A stretch of DNA of 64,000 nucleotides from Methanosarcina siciliae T4/M (GCF_000970085.1 NZ_CP009506.1:744001-808000); one strand, 5' to 3'; positions 18,171 through 27,673 are shown, counted from the stretch's first letter. Translations and numbers: made by a program. Notes: generated by a model from the sequence alone, not told the origin.

Positions 18171-18242
18171 GCGACTGTGGTTTAGTGGCTATGACCTGAG
18201 CTTCCCAAGCTTAGAACCCGGGTTCGAATCCCGGCAGTCGCA
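18171..18242 (+). tRNA. tRNA-Gly (anticodon CCC)
   Basis: The acceptor arms GCGACTG (18171-18177) and CAGTCGC (18235-18241) pair fully, with A as discriminator base. The anticodon stem TGAGC/GCTTA encloses the loop TTCCCAA, giving anticodon CCC. The T arm is CCGGGTTCGAATCCCGG. The D stem is short (GTT/GAC) but normal for this tRNA. CCA is not encoded. A T run at 18250-18256 probably ends the transcript. Confidence 0.95.
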
Positions 18243-18489
18243 TTTCAAGCTTTTTTAAAACTTCGTCCTGAAAAAAAGTATTTTTATTCTTGTTTTTACG
18301 TTTGGCTTTGATGGTTCTGTGTTGGGTTTGATCGTTTTCTTTTCGTTTGGTCGTTTTATATTTGGTTTCGATTTTTTTGTGTTTGTTTCGATCGTTTTTA
18401 GGTATGGTTTTTAGCTTTTTATATTTAATTTCAGGTGTTTTTATGTTTGTTTTTGGGCTCTTTTTTCGGTAATTTTTGATTTTCGGGAT

Positions 18490-18897
18490 TCAAATATCCG
18501 AAAAATCAATTGTAAATTTTTTCCTGTAAACCATTCCCTGGAATATTGCCACGAGATCTCCTGCGTCATCCGTGATATTTACGGTATATGTGGCGATTTT
18601 AGGGTTTATTGAAGTTTCCTTTGCTTCGGCTGTGAGAGTTCCTTTTGTTGCAGCTTTTACAAAAGAGATGTTTGAATTGATCCCAACTGCAGCAATCCCG
18701 TATGCATTTGAAGCTGCGGCAAAAGCAAGGTCTGCAAGGGTAAATATTGCGCCTCCCTGCACTGCCTTTAGAGCATTAAGATGTTTTTCTTCGATCTCCA
18801 GCGTGGCTTTTGCATAGCCTGGAGCAGCTTCCAGCAGTTCTATTCCTGAATGTGCAGCAAATTTATCTTTTTTAAAAAAACGTATGAGGTCTTCCAT
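18490..18897 (-). CDS. PaaI-type hotdog thioesterase
   Basis: From the ATG at 18897 the protein has 135 residues with the single hotdog domain of the PaaI/YbgC-like thioesterases: LNALKAVQGGAIFTLADLAFA contains the central helix and catalytic region, followed by strands GINSNISFVKAATKGTLTAEA. Such enzymes hydrolyse acyl-CoA esters; the substrate is not known here. An upstream ATG at 18936 is possible, but GGAG nine bases before 18897 favours the shorter form. A low-complexity T-rich stretch (18260-18480) separates it from the tRNA. No linked pathway genes are visible. Confidence 0.78.
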   Translation of the reverse strand: MEDLIRFFKKDKFAAHSGIELLEAAPGYAKATLEIEEKHLNALKAVQGGAIFTLADLAFAAASNAYGIAAVGINSNISFVKAATKGTLTAEAKETSINPKIATYTVNITDDAGDLVAIFQGMVYRKKFTIDFSDI

Positions 18898-19244
18898 AAT
18901 AGTGACTCCGGAATTGTCAGTAATATCACTTCCCATTTGCCATATTTTTAGTTAAAGTTATGCCTTTCAAATTAAGCTTGGGAACACATTCAACACATTT
19001 TCTTCTCTTCCGTTCGAAAGCCTATTCACATAATCCTTAATTTATTTTCAAATTTCAGTTATTTTTAAATTCCTTTTGAAGCAAATTTCAGTCAAACTTT
19101 TGATTTTGAAACTTCGCTTCTTGCTTCACTTTTTAATGCTTATTTCACTACTTGTTTAGCTTTTTAATACTAAATTTACTATTTATACTAAGTAATTTTA
19201 CACTACCCGCAAGCGTCTAATAAGCCGGAGTTTTAGATACGTTT

Positions 19245-19925
19245 ATGGATGGGAGGAAGAGATCTGAACTCGGGGTTGAATTGCTGGAAACCAATATATT
19301 GGGCATTAAAAAAGAAACCGGAGACGGATTTAAAACCGTTATGATCGAAACAGGTCGTGGAAGGGTTGAGTGCCGTTACTATGCGGCAGAAGGAGCGAGT
19401 AAAGCGGTGATTATGGTCGGAGGCAAGGGAGTGGGTTTTGACACTCCTGCAGATGGTCTTTATCCCCGTCTGTGTGTGGATTTGCTGGATTGCGGAATAA
19501 GTTCGCTAAGGGTCAGGTTCAGGTATCCTGCCGATCTGGCAGAAGCTACTATGGATGTGCTTGTAGGAATTGAGTTTTTAAAAGGTGAGGGTATTTCCGG
19601 GTTTGGGCTGATAGGGCATTCTTTTGGAGGCGCTGTGGTCATTCAGGCTGCGCATAACGAGAGCGCTGTAAAAACCATAGTCATCCTTTCCACTCAGAGT
19701 CTCGGAATTAGCCCTATCTCCAATCTTGCCGAAGGGGTTTCAGCACTTTTGATCCATGGGGATAAGGATGAAACACTGCTGTCAGGGAGTTCGGTATACG
19801 CATATTTCCTGGCTCATGAACCGAAGAAACTCACGATATACGAAGGGGTAGGGCATGATTTAGCAGAAGTATCAGATGAAGTGTATAAAGAAGTAAAGAG
19901 CTGGATTGAAGACTACTTAAAATGA
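19245..19925 (+). CDS. Alpha/beta hydrolase (dienelactone hydrolase-like)
   Basis: The 226-residue protein has an alpha/beta-hydrolase fold with the nucleophile elbow GHSFGG (Ser126), an acid position in IHGDKDE (about residue 173-175) and a histidine in GVGHDL (His204), in the expected order. It has no signal peptide and should act in the cytoplasm as an esterase or related hydrolase; the substrate is unknown. It stands alone, with an AT-rich promoter region containing TTTATACTAAG about 60 bases upstream of the ATG. The downstream 297 bases before the next gene are very AT-rich. Confidence 0.75.
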   Translation: MDGRKRSELGVELLETNILGIKKETGDGFKTVMIETGRGRVECRYYAAEGASKAVIMVGGKGVGFDTPADGLYPRLCVDLLDCGISSLRVRFRYPADLAEATMDVLVGIEFLKGEGISGFGLIGHSFGGAVVIQAAHNESAVKTIVILSTQSLGISPISNLAEGVSALLIHGDKDETLLSGSSVYAYFLAHEPKKLTIYEGVGHDLAEVSDEVYKEVKSWIEDYLK

Positions 19926-20222
19926 GTCCTTTACGCCTTCCGGGCTACTATCTTTTATAAGTTTTATAATTTTTCCTTCTGGTTTTTGTTCAACCGTTCT
20001 TTATCAAAGCTCAATATGTAATCTCCATTTAATAGTTCTGGCTTCAAAAGTGCTTAATGATTGTGAAAAGCTGACTAACCCTCCATATAGTTAAATAGAG
20101 ATTAAGTATTTATAAATTCTCCATTTATTATTTAATTGGTTTTTATTAAATTAAATTTTATTTAATTAGAAATTATTAATTTAACTGGGTCAGAAGACCA
20201 AATTCGTATATGGGGGTATAGA

Positions 20223-21242
20223 ATGAAAGTGAAACTAATAGTTTCTCTGATAGCTTTATGTCTAGCCCTGTCCATCGTATCCGTGCAAGCGCAGACAGAC
20301 GCGGACGAGGACATGGATAGCACAAATCTGATCGTGACCGGAAATATTGCTAAAACCGTTACGTGTAATATGACCGGAAACGCTGTTGTGATCGAAGAAA
20401 TGAATAAGACTGCCGAGGGTATGGATAACGCTACCGAGGGTATGGATAACGCTACCGAGGGTATGGATAACGCTACCGAGGGTATGGATAACGCTACCGA
20501 GGGTATGGATAACGCTACCGAGGGTATGGATAACGCTACTGAAGAGATAACGTGTACTGTGACTGGAAAAATGATCTTGATCAAAGATCTAAGTAATATG
20601 ACCGAAAAGGCGGTTGTAGTCGGAAAAATGGATAGTATGCCCGGAAACGTGGTTATGTTCGGAAAAATGGATTACATGCCCGAAGGTATGGATAACATGA
20701 CCGAAGGCATAGGTGACGTGACCGTACTCATGGCCGGAAACATGACCGGAACCATGATGTGCAACATGACAGAAATGAATAAGACTGTCGAGGGTATGGA
20801 TAATATGTCCGTACTCATGGCCGGAAACATGACCGGAACCATAACAGGTGATATGACCAAAAAAGCGATTATAGTCAAAAATATGGGCGATATGAAAGAA
20901 ATAGCCGAAAAAATGAGTAATACGACCTGGACGGCCGAAGACTTGGCTAACATGACTGAATCCACGAAAACATGTAATCTGACCGGAAAAATGCTTGTAA
21001 TCAAAAATATGGATAACATGACCGGAATGGAAGAAGACATGGATGATATGGTCGAGATGGACGGAGATACGGCTGTAATCGGAAGTATGGATAAAACAAT
21101 GGAAATGGACAAGGCAATGTACAACACGACCGGAAAGATCATTGTGATCCGAAATATGGATGACATGATTGAAGTTGTGGCCAAACCCATTACATTGAAC
21201 GCGACTGAAAGAAGGTCTACATTCAAAAATATGGAGAAGTGA
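20223..21242 (+). CDS. Secreted Met/Asn-rich repeat protein with many N-glycosylation sequons
   Basis: This 339-residue protein starts with a clear signal peptide (KLIVSLIALCLALSIVSVQA, cleavage probably after residue 23) and continues as low-complexity sequence built from NMT, DNMT, GMDNATE and related units. I count 21 N-X-S/T sequons. Six perfect GMDNATE heptads occupy about residues 66-107, and a longer unit beginning VLMAGNMTGT occurs twice. There is no C-terminal anchor. Function is unknown; a glycosylated cell-surface or released protein is the natural inference. The ATG has GGGGGTATAGA just upstream, and a terminator hairpin follows. Confidence 0.75.
   Translation: MKVKLIVSLIALCLALSIVSVQAQTDADEDMDSTNLIVTGNIAKTVTCNMTGNAVVIEEMNKTAEGMDNATEGMDNATEGMDNATEGMDNATEGMDNATEGMDNATEEITCTVTGKMILIKDLSNMTEKAVVVGKMDSMPGNVVMFGKMDYMPEGMDNMTEGIGDVTVLMAGNMTGTMMCNMTEMNKTVEGMDNMSVLMAGNMTGTITGDMTKKAIIVKNMGDMKEIAEKMSNTTWTAEDLANMTESTKTCNLTGKMLVIKNMDNMTGMEEDMDDMVEMDGDTAVIGSMDKTMEMDKAMYNTTGKIIVIRNMDDMIEVVAKPITLNATERRSTFKNMEK
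20415..20540 (+). repeat. Six 21-bp coding tandem repeats
   Basis: The unit GAGGGTATGGATAACGCTAC plus C is repeated six times with only one change, in the last copy. Near identity at the DNA level indicates recent expansion and probable copy-number variation among strains. Confidence 0.95.
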
Positions 21243-21323
21243 ACGATAGCGTGACCGAAATAATTGTATGGACAGGTTTATTCAAGTGTTCTTTCCACTA
21301 CAAACTTCGGTCTGGAATAGGAG

Positions 21324-21366
21324 CTGTGAATCTGCATATTCACAGTTCATTCTTTTTTATTTCTTA
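21324..21366 (+). terminator. Hairpin and T tract behind the repeat-protein gene
   Basis: CTGTGAAT (21324-21331) pairs perfectly with ATTCACAG (21338-21345) across a CTGCAT loop. It is followed by TTCTTTTTTATTTCTT. Confidence 0.7.
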
Positions 21367-21931
21367 ATTACATTATAACAGCTGTAGAGTCTCCCTGAAT
21401 AAAATTTGGCTTTTAGCTTTTCGAGTGGCAACTTACATGAGTGGTAACTTACATTTATCTCCTAAATGTCAAACTAGCATATATAAAATTTAGAAACACT
21501 TATGGTTGAAAATGACATTCAAGCGTGATGTCTCTCTTTTTGGCCTGACTACTTTTTAACTGATCAATTATTTTCAATCTACATAAAACAGCGAAGAGCC
21601 AAAAACGTTTATAGGTGAAATATTATAGGGTGAAATATTGTAATGTATATAAGAGTAAAAAATAAGCTAAGATCGAAGAATAAATTAAAACCTATTTTCA
21701 GGTTCTCATCTGGATTATGAGATTACACCAATTGGACTATGCATAAAAATAATGTAAGAATTGTGATTACTATGAGCCCTATTTCCATGGCTCCTAATTC
21801 AAAAGTACCCACCTTCATATCTTCTAAATTGTTTAAGCCTCTATATATAGGTATTAATTTAGATTTTTTTCAATCTTTTTTCTGTACTCTTTTCTCCCTT
21901 CCCTTTCCTTATTTTTACTTTTTTCCGGGAT
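21367..21931. other. Intergenic region, nothing recognised
   Basis: AT-rich sequence between the repeat-protein terminator and the end of the convergent ferredoxin gene. Several TATA-like stretches are present but no coding frame has a ribosome-binding site or recognisable product. Confidence 0.5.
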
Positions 21932-22531
21932 TTAAATTCCCGATGGGGGTTCAATTGCGTCGTAAGGGCAATTTTCTGCGCATCTCCCGCATTCCAGGCA
22001 TATTGACCCGTCAATTTTATAGATTTTCCCTTTGCTGATAGCCCCTGAAGGGCATAAATCCTTACATATCCCACAGGCTGTACACTTTTCTGTAATTTTA
22101 TAACCCGACTCTGCCACTTTTGCTCCTCCGAAGGCGAATCTTTCACGTTTCGGGGGGATGCCGGATAAGTCATACATTTCTCCTACCCCTGAGGATAAAC
22201 AAAATACTTCCAGAATATGTTTTGTATCCCCCGGGTATATTTCATCAAGAATCGGGTTTGCCTCAAATATTTTTTCCAGAAAAATGTTCTCAACGAATTC
22301 TATCCTTCCTCTGACCCTGACCATAACGTAGTTTTTATCCATGCCGACAAGTGCTATTTCCGGATTTTCCTTTAACTGCCTGTAATAGGGTTTTCCCCTT
22401 GCCGTGAGAAAATAGAGTTTCTCATTCTCAACCAGCATTACATCGTTCATCCTGACTGCCGGTTTTCCATCATCCACAGTTGCAACAGCAACGGATTTGA
22501 TGTTTCTTAAAAACTCAAGTGGATCTTCCAT
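21932..22531 (-). CDS. Flavin-binding split-barrel protein fused to a two-cluster ferredoxin
   Basis: The 199-residue protein joins an N-terminal pyridoxamine-5'-phosphate-oxidase-like split barrel (residues 1 to about 125, starting VAVATVDDGKPAVR) to a C-terminal ferredoxin with two 4Fe-4S motifs, CTACGICKDLC and CLECGRCAENC. It probably binds FMN or F420 and passes electrons through the clusters. The partner and substrate are unknown. The ATG at 22531 has GGCGGGAGC directly in front. It is a single gene, convergent with the repeat protein upstream. Proteins of this fusion type are common in methanogens. Confidence 0.85.
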   Translation of the reverse strand: MEDPLEFLRNIKSVAVATVDDGKPAVRMNDVMLVENEKLYFLTARGKPYYRQLKENPEIALVGMDKNYVMVRVRGRIEFVENIFLEKIFEANPILDEIYPGDTKHILEVFCLSSGVGEMYDLSGIPPKRERFAFGGAKVAESGYKITEKCTACGICKDLCPSGAISKGKIYKIDGSICLECGRCAENCPYDAIEPPSGI

Positions 22532-22799
22532 GCTCCCGCCTTTAGATTTTCATTTTTACGTTTTCATTTTTACATTCTCTTTGTTTCAAATCTTTTTTGT
22601 TTCAAGTCTTCTCTTCACGTTTATCAAATGCGAATAATAGAAGCTATATCGAAGTTTTCCCTTCCGGCTAAGCGAGTTCTGATAAAGACTGCGCTGCTTG
22701 TATAGTATTATTTTGGATATTGTAATGATATATACCTTCACCCATCTACAAAGAAGCTGAAATAGTCCCCGGGGTTGACTCTTTTTTACCCTGGAAACT

Positions 22800-23393
22800 T
22801 TACTCCTTCCTTTTCCAGTAGGTCTCTGTCCCGTTGCAGGTTATGTATGCAGCTGCAGGGACCTGGCTGAGGACAAATCCCAGGTTCATCATATCCATGC
22901 AGGAACCCATGGAGTTTAACAAAATCAGGATTTTTGTCATTGGGGTCAGCAGGCTCAGAAACCCCAGGATAAAGGGCAGGGCTGCTGAAATAATTAGAAA
23001 AGGTGCTATCGTTATGAGAATGTACCTCGGCTTTGACAGGCTTTCTTCCGAGTAAACATATCCTCCGGAGTAAGTAATTCCCAAATATGTTTTCTCCGAA
23101 CTTATAAAGTTGGGAATGAAGATAAGGTGCAGGAGTTCATGACTTAGCAGCAGCCCCATAAGACCTGCAAAGCCTTTCAGGCTTATGGTTGCGGACAACC
23201 CCTGTGCGGTTATTCCGAAGTCGGCGAGGGAAAAGGCTGTAAATATATTGAATATTTTTACGGTTGAAAGGGCGCTTAAGGCCATAATGGGAACCATTAA
23301 CAATCCGATGCCTACGATATTTTGAGGTTCACGCAGCTGTATCCAATCACTGGCTATTAATTCCGATTGCCTTTCGGGATTTGTTTTCGGCAT
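22800..23393 (-). CDS. Membrane zinc metalloprotease-like protein (DUF3267)
   Basis: The 197-residue protein has about four hydrophobic segments and a zinc-protease motif HELLH at residues 85-89 within LLLSHELLHLIFIP. A distal conserved FLSL...SMGSCMDMMNLG region may supply a further ligand. This matches the DUF3267 putative zincin family of membrane peptidases. Substrate and role are unknown. It stands alone and starts with ATG at 23393 without a strong ribosome-binding site. Site-2-protease-like function is only an analogy. Confidence 0.75.
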   Translation of the reverse strand: MPKTNPERQSELIASDWIQLREPQNIVGIGLLMVPIMALSALSTVKIFNIFTAFSLADFGITAQGLSATISLKGFAGLMGLLLSHELLHLIFIPNFISSEKTYLGITYSGGYVYSEESLSKPRYILITIAPFLIISAALPFILGFLSLLTPMTKILILLNSMGSCMDMMNLGFVLSQVPAAAYITCNGTETYWKRKE

Positions 23394-24552
23394 CTTTTTG
23401 CTCAGCCGGATAATATCTTCTCCCTTTTTTCGGTCACTGATATTAATCGGTTATCCGGCTATATGAATGGAATCAATCGAAAAAGCAAATGAACCGATCA
23501 GGGATAAACAATCTTCAATAATATATCATGGGCCAGACCAGAAACACGACGGGACCCAGATGATACAGGATCTCAAGGAATATCCCACCTGTCAGATAAA
23601 CAGGAATGGTTAAGGGGAAAGCCACATGGATATTTTATATGTGCATTGCCTGGCAAGTTTTATAGTGATGAACCCGAAAAAAAGCTGCAAGGATTATTGC
23701 TTACCCTGTTACGGTCCGGTTTTGTACGATCGGATGGTCCGCACCTAAATATGTCCAGATCGCTTTCCCAAAACCCGTCAATGGAAATTTGAAGTGTGAA
23801 GGGCTTTTGCAAGATCAGGTTTTTTTGATAGATCGGGTTTTTGAGGAATATGTTCTTTTGAGAGATCATTTTTTTAAAAAATAGGGTTCTTTTGAAAAAC
23901 GTCATGCTTCGACATAGTAAATCGTTACAATAATCACGGGAATTTTTGCATAGACTCCTCATATCAAGTGGCTTCCTTTTAACCTTTCTTTTTCTGGTTT
24001 TTTATTTTTTCCGGTGCCCTGTGACGCTGGCAACCAGCAGGAAATTATAAGATGCTGTTTCGTATAAGGGTGTAAAAAACCTGTTTAAAGAGTATAATTC
24101 AGTAAAAATATCTTTTTTGTACTATATTCTTAATTAAGGGCCTTTATAACCTTTACAGGAGATCTTTCTGCTATACTTGGGCGTCTTTTGAATGAAATTA
24201 ATTTGCTCAGTGAAATCCCACTGTAAACCAATCTTTCGGGTATGTTGCTGTTTAATATGTATATCGTGAATTATATATTTCTTAAATAACATTCGTTTCT
24301 AATTTATATTTCTCTATCTATTATATCTTCTAAATACTAATTGCATGTTGGTACAATTTTTTGGTATAATGAGAAAGTACTTCCATCGGTTCATGAGGTG
24401 AGGATAGAATTAACCTTTACCGATTAATTAAGGAATAAATCCGATTATTGATTGGAAAAGTATTATCTATTCGGCGCATGTGCTGACTGGAAGTGGACTG
24501 GATCAACGACCTGAGAATCGTATCAAAAAATACATTCTGGGAGTGTAAATGT
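23394..24552. other. Long intergenic region, no supported gene
   Basis: About 1.1 kb without a convincing gene. A run of related T-rich segments around AGATCAGGTTTTTTTGATAG (about 23810-23900) is mildly repetitive. A TATA-like GGTATAATGAG at 24363 and TGAGGTGAGG at 24395 may belong to the promoter and leader of the cysteine-rich gene downstream. Confidence 0.5.
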
Positions 24553-24837
24553 ATGGTATTTAAGAAAGCATTAGCTATCTTGGTGTTAGTTTGTTTTGTA
24601 TTGTCAGTAACAGCTACTTCAGCAAGTGCATGTACTGAGAAGAACTGTGATTGCAAAGACAACTGTGATTGCAAAGACAAATGTGATTACAGAGATAAAT
24701 GTGATTACAGAGACAAATGTGATTACAGAGACAAATGCGGTTGCAGAGACAAATGCGGTTGTTTCTTCTTGTTTGACTTCCTGTCGCTGTTTTTCGGAAA
24801 TTGCTTTAACAGCATAACGTGCTGGTGCATGTGCTAA
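24553..24837 (+). CDS. Secreted cysteine-rich repeat peptide
   Basis: From the ATG at 24553 (GGGAG upstream) the product has 94 residues: a signal peptide (VFKKALAILVLVCFVLSV... ending in ASA) and then a mature part with 16 cysteines. These are arranged mainly as hexapeptides DYRDKC or DCKDKC, followed by GCRDKCGC, a hydrophobic FFLFDFLSLFF stretch and TCWCMC. The DNA of the repeats is an 18-bp tandem array (about 24646-24758). The pattern suggests a disulfide-rich or metal-binding secreted peptide. I recognise no family. The hydrophobic stretch near the C-terminus could bind membrane. Confidence 0.65.
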   Translation: MVFKKALAILVLVCFVLSVTATSASACTEKNCDCKDNCDCKDKCDYRDKCDYRDKCDYRDKCGCRDKCGCFFLFDFLSLFFGNCFNSITCWCMC

Positions 24838-25112
24838 ATGACCTGAGAGAGAAGACAGAAAGCCAAATATAAATGCAAAATGTAAAACCAGGGACGACCT
24901 GTTCGTACGATTCTCCATGACAACGAATGGCAAAAATAAAAGTTGACCGGCGAGTTTGTCTGGTTTTACATTTTTTCTGATTCTAATCTGGTTTTTTGAT
25001 TCCGATCCGGTAACAATTGAGGGAAGAGTATCTGGTTTTTAACTCGTTTTCTTCCCCCGGTATAATCTTCGGGTCCTTATCATTCTTTACAAAAAAGTCA
25101 CTTTTTCCACTC

Positions 25113-25604
25113 TTAAAGCAATTTTTGCATCCAAACCGTATCAAAGAGCTTTCCCTTCTTCTTTCCTACCTCACGGAACCTCCCACACTCTTCAAACCCG
25201 TGATTCAGGTGGAAACGGATGCTTCCGTCATTGAGGGAGGATATATTTGCAAGGATACAGTGAAGCCCTTTTTCCCCGGCTCCTTCAAGGAGATATCCGA
25301 GCATTGCAGCTCCAATTCCCTTCCCGGTAAATTCGGGCCTTATGAAATAGGTTATCTCAGCGGTTCCTGCCAGGGTGGGCATCGGGGAGTGCGGGTGAAG
25401 CATCCCGAAACCCAGGAGATTTTTGTTTTCATCCTTTGCGGCGACAGTGGGATATCCGGCTGTATTCCGGAGGAAGAATTCAAAAAATTCGTAGGGGACT
25501 TTTTTTTCGGGGTAAGCGGCAAAACTGTTTTCGATGTAGTGGTTGAATATATCGATTACAGTTTCACGGTCTTCGGGGGACATAGGAACCATGTAATATT
25601 TCAT
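25113..25604 (-). CDS. GNAT N-acetyltransferase, phosphinothricin acetyltransferase-like
   Basis: From the ATG at 25604 the protein has 163 residues and the GNAT acetyl-CoA motif TGKGIGAAMLG, with a preceding TAEITYFIRPEF strand and a C-terminal NHGFEECGRFREVGKK. The N-terminal FNHYIENSFAAYP segment is typical of the Pat/Bar-like subgroup that acetylates small amines. The frame extends to 25679, but AAGGTGC seven bases before 25604 favours the shorter start. A long palindrome lies about 100 bases upstream. A paralogue occurs at 60312-60857. Confidence 0.82.
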   Translation of the reverse strand: MKYYMVPMSPEDRETVIDIFNHYIENSFAAYPEKKVPYEFFEFFLRNTAGYPTVAAKDENKNLLGFGMLHPHSPMPTLAGTAEITYFIRPEFTGKGIGAAMLGYLLEGAGEKGLHCILANISSLNDGSIRFHLNHGFEECGRFREVGKKKGKLFDTVWMQKLL

Positions 25605-25701
25605 TTCATGCACCTTCCTTTTAATGCACCTGTCTTCCCTTGGCGGGAATTTTTGTTCAGAAGCCATATCGAGAATCATTCTTTATTGCATATCGATTGC
25701 A

Positions 25702-25724
25702 TATTGTATAGTTACTATACAATA
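25702..25724. promoter_or_regulatory. 10+10 bp perfect palindrome in the GNAT promoter
   Basis: TATTGTATAG and CTATACAATA are separated by TTA. A half-like GCTATACAA follows at 25759-25767. The site lies between the MarR gene and the GNAT start, as expected for an operator bound by the neighbouring MarR dimer. Confidence 0.6.
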
Positions 25725-25837
25725 CTCAAAAATAATCCCCAAACTATTTTAATTTAGCTGCTATACAAAAATAGCCCAGATTTCTTTAGCTCTGTTTCTT
25801 CAAAAGTTTCGGGCCTGAACGTTTAGGATGTTCCGGT

Positions 25838-26305
25838 TCATTCGTACCGTTCCATGCATCGTTCAATCATTCTTTCAAAATGCCTGTGGACCATGAGCAG
25901 CTTTTCTATATCTGTGTCACTCATCTGCTCAAGCTCTTCCCTGATTCCGGTTTCAAGGGACTCGTGGAGGGCTTTGTGCCACTCAAAGGCTTCCTTTCCG
26001 AAACCGGTGAGTTCAAGCATGATATTTTTTTTGTTGTCAGGGTTCCTGGCCCTTTCTACGAGCCCCTTTTTCTCGAGTTTCCGCACCATCTGGGAAATTG
26101 CCCCCCTGGTCACTCCGAGATGGGAAGCGATAGACGCCAGGTTCTTTTCCGGGTATTTTCCGACCACTTCTATTATATGGAATTCTGAAGGGTAGAGGAA
26201 TATGCCGTTTCCGAAATCCACGGGTTTTTTTTCAAGCATGTATGCTTTGTTCAGGGTACGGATTCCAGTCTCAAGAAGGGCGGTGACCTTTTCGTCCGGG
26301 TTCAA
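25838..26305 (-). CDS. MarR family transcriptional regulator
   Basis: The 155-residue protein has the MarR fold: an N-terminal helix, winged helix with LASIASHLGVTRGAISQMVRKLEKKGLVE (about 60-88), a wing with DNKKNIMLELTGFG, and a long C-terminal dimerisation helix. Translation probably starts at TTG 26305 with AGGTAG upstream. The GNAT gene follows on the same strand after 230 bases that contain a long palindrome. Control of that gene by this protein is an inference from position and site shape. No other regulated gene is apparent. Confidence 0.85.
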   Translation of the reverse strand: MNPDEKVTALLETGIRTLNKAYMLEKKPVDFGNGIFLYPSEFHIIEVVGKYPEKNLASIASHLGVTRGAISQMVRKLEKKGLVERARNPDNKKNIMLELTGFGKEAFEWHKALHESLETGIREELEQMSDTDIEKLLMVHRHFERMIERCMERYE

Positions 26306-26480
26306 AATCTCTACCTGCTTTTTCTTTAATTGTAATTCCTGATGTATTCCTTTCTTGCTGGAATTGGGAGTGAGTTCCTTATATTTTTTTTGATGGAATC
26401 CATTCCTGCCATTTCTGCTCTTTTCCCCTACCCCCTTTTCGGGGACGGCTTATCCTTATAACATCTCCGTATGCCTGAAC

Positions 26481-27401
26481 TTACAGGGCAGGCCTGTCCA
26501 GGAGTTCGAGGGCTTTACTTATAAGGTATTTCCGGTGTCCGGGATCTTTGCTCCTCCAGGCCACTCTCAGTAGCCCGTAGCTCATATAGAGGGGGAGGAC
26601 CTGCTTTATCCGGTGGTATTCCTTTTCGTCCAGGCTGTAGTTTCGGAGGAAGCCTTTGATGTGGGGAATAGCGGCAGAAGCGGTACCTTTTCGTGCAAAA
26701 TGGTGGAAGATTTCGGCGCTCAATATCCCGAGGTCATGGGCAAAATATCCGTGCTCTGTGGAGAGTTCGAGGTCAATTGCATATATTTTGCCCCTGTAGA
26801 AAAGGTAGTTTGCCGGAGTGGCATCGTTATGTGTGGTGCAGCCGTGGCCCCTGTCCAGGCGGGGGCCTTTTTCCCATTTTTCAAGCTTTTTTTCATACCG
26901 CTGCCTGGTAGAGCCGTGCAGGGGCATATGGGCCAGATTTTTGCGGATCTTTGTAAAATCCCTCTCTTTTTCGTAATTGCTTTTCGTGTCCCTGTGGAGT
27001 TTGCCAAGCAGGTGAGCTATGGCTCTTAACTTCTCGTCCAGGTCCTTTTCGTTTTTCAGGTACCAGGAAAAGGGCTTTCCGGGAATGTATTCTGTCACGA
27101 GCACGCAGTCGAAATGCCTGTTTGCTGCAATGGGATAGGGAGTATCGATTACTTTTTCAAGCCTTTTGAGTTTGTAATACTCGTTCAGCATGGCTCCCTT
27201 GCAATCGTATTTTTTTATCTTTCCGGTAGGTTTTTCTAAGAATTTTGCAATAACGCTAAAGCCTTCCCCTTCAAACTCATATCTGCAGACCTTGTGGGAT
27301 GCCGGCCTGACCCTGAATTCCCTGACATTGCACCTTAAATCCTTTATCCTATGCCCCTGCATCCGGATCAGCCAGTTCCTGAAAGAATCTCCATGCTTCA
27401 A
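26481..27401 (-). CDS. Aminoglycoside phosphotransferase/choline kinase-like protein
   Basis: This 306-residue protein kinase-like enzyme has the catalytic loop THNDATPANYLF (HND and N spaced as in APH enzymes), the metal-binding AIDLELS, and an N-terminal lobe with VLVTEYIPGKPFSWYL as hinge. It probably phosphorylates a small molecule, sugar or lipid precursor. Some relatives in bacteria act on lipopolysaccharide. The longest frame starts with TTG at 27401 without a ribosome-binding site; an ATG at 27362 is an alternative. It is not in an obvious operon. Confidence 0.7.
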   Translation of the reverse strand: MKHGDSFRNWLIRMQGHRIKDLRCNVREFRVRPASHKVCRYEFEGEGFSVIAKFLEKPTGKIKKYDCKGAMLNEYYKLKRLEKVIDTPYPIAANRHFDCVLVTEYIPGKPFSWYLKNEKDLDEKLRAIAHLLGKLHRDTKSNYEKERDFTKIRKNLAHMPLHGSTRQRYEKKLEKWEKGPRLDRGHGCTTHNDATPANYLFYRGKIYAIDLELSTEHGYFAHDLGILSAEIFHHFARKGTASAAIPHIKGFLRNYSLDEKEYHRIKQVLPLYMSYGLLRVAWRSKDPGHRKYLISKALELLDRPAL

Positions 27402-27673
27402 TTTACGAACGTATTTCTCTGAAACTAAAATCCCCCCGGTTTCAGCAACAGATATCGGGATTCTTCCCGATCTTGTACATCAAATATTGAAATACTTACC
27501 TGTACTGGAATATTCAATCTTCTCGTCCGTAATCAATTTGAGCCTCAGGGTATAAAAGCACCGGACAGTTCCTGAACTATCCTATTCATAGTCAATAAAT
27601 TTTGAATTATGTACAGGACCCGGATCACCCTTTAATCTCCTATTTTGTTAAACCAGAAAAGGACTAAATCCCA

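Noticed and set aside
20162..20584. Long minus-strand frames opposite the repeat protein (also 20672-21226)
   Set aside because: They are mirror images of the repetitive plus-strand gene, giving repeats such as SIPSVAL. The plus strand has the signal peptide and ribosome-binding site.
21739..22038. 99-codon plus-strand frame at the end of the ferredoxin gene
   Set aside because: Most of it is antisense to the two-cluster ferredoxin, and no domain is visible.
23660..23962. 100-codon minus-strand frame
   Set aside because: Low-complexity Phe/Lys/Asn-rich product with no ribosome-binding site or domain.
25017..25757. 246-codon plus-strand frame
   Set aside because: It lies opposite the GNAT gene and has no recognisable domain; the minus strand encodes a clear acetyltransferase.
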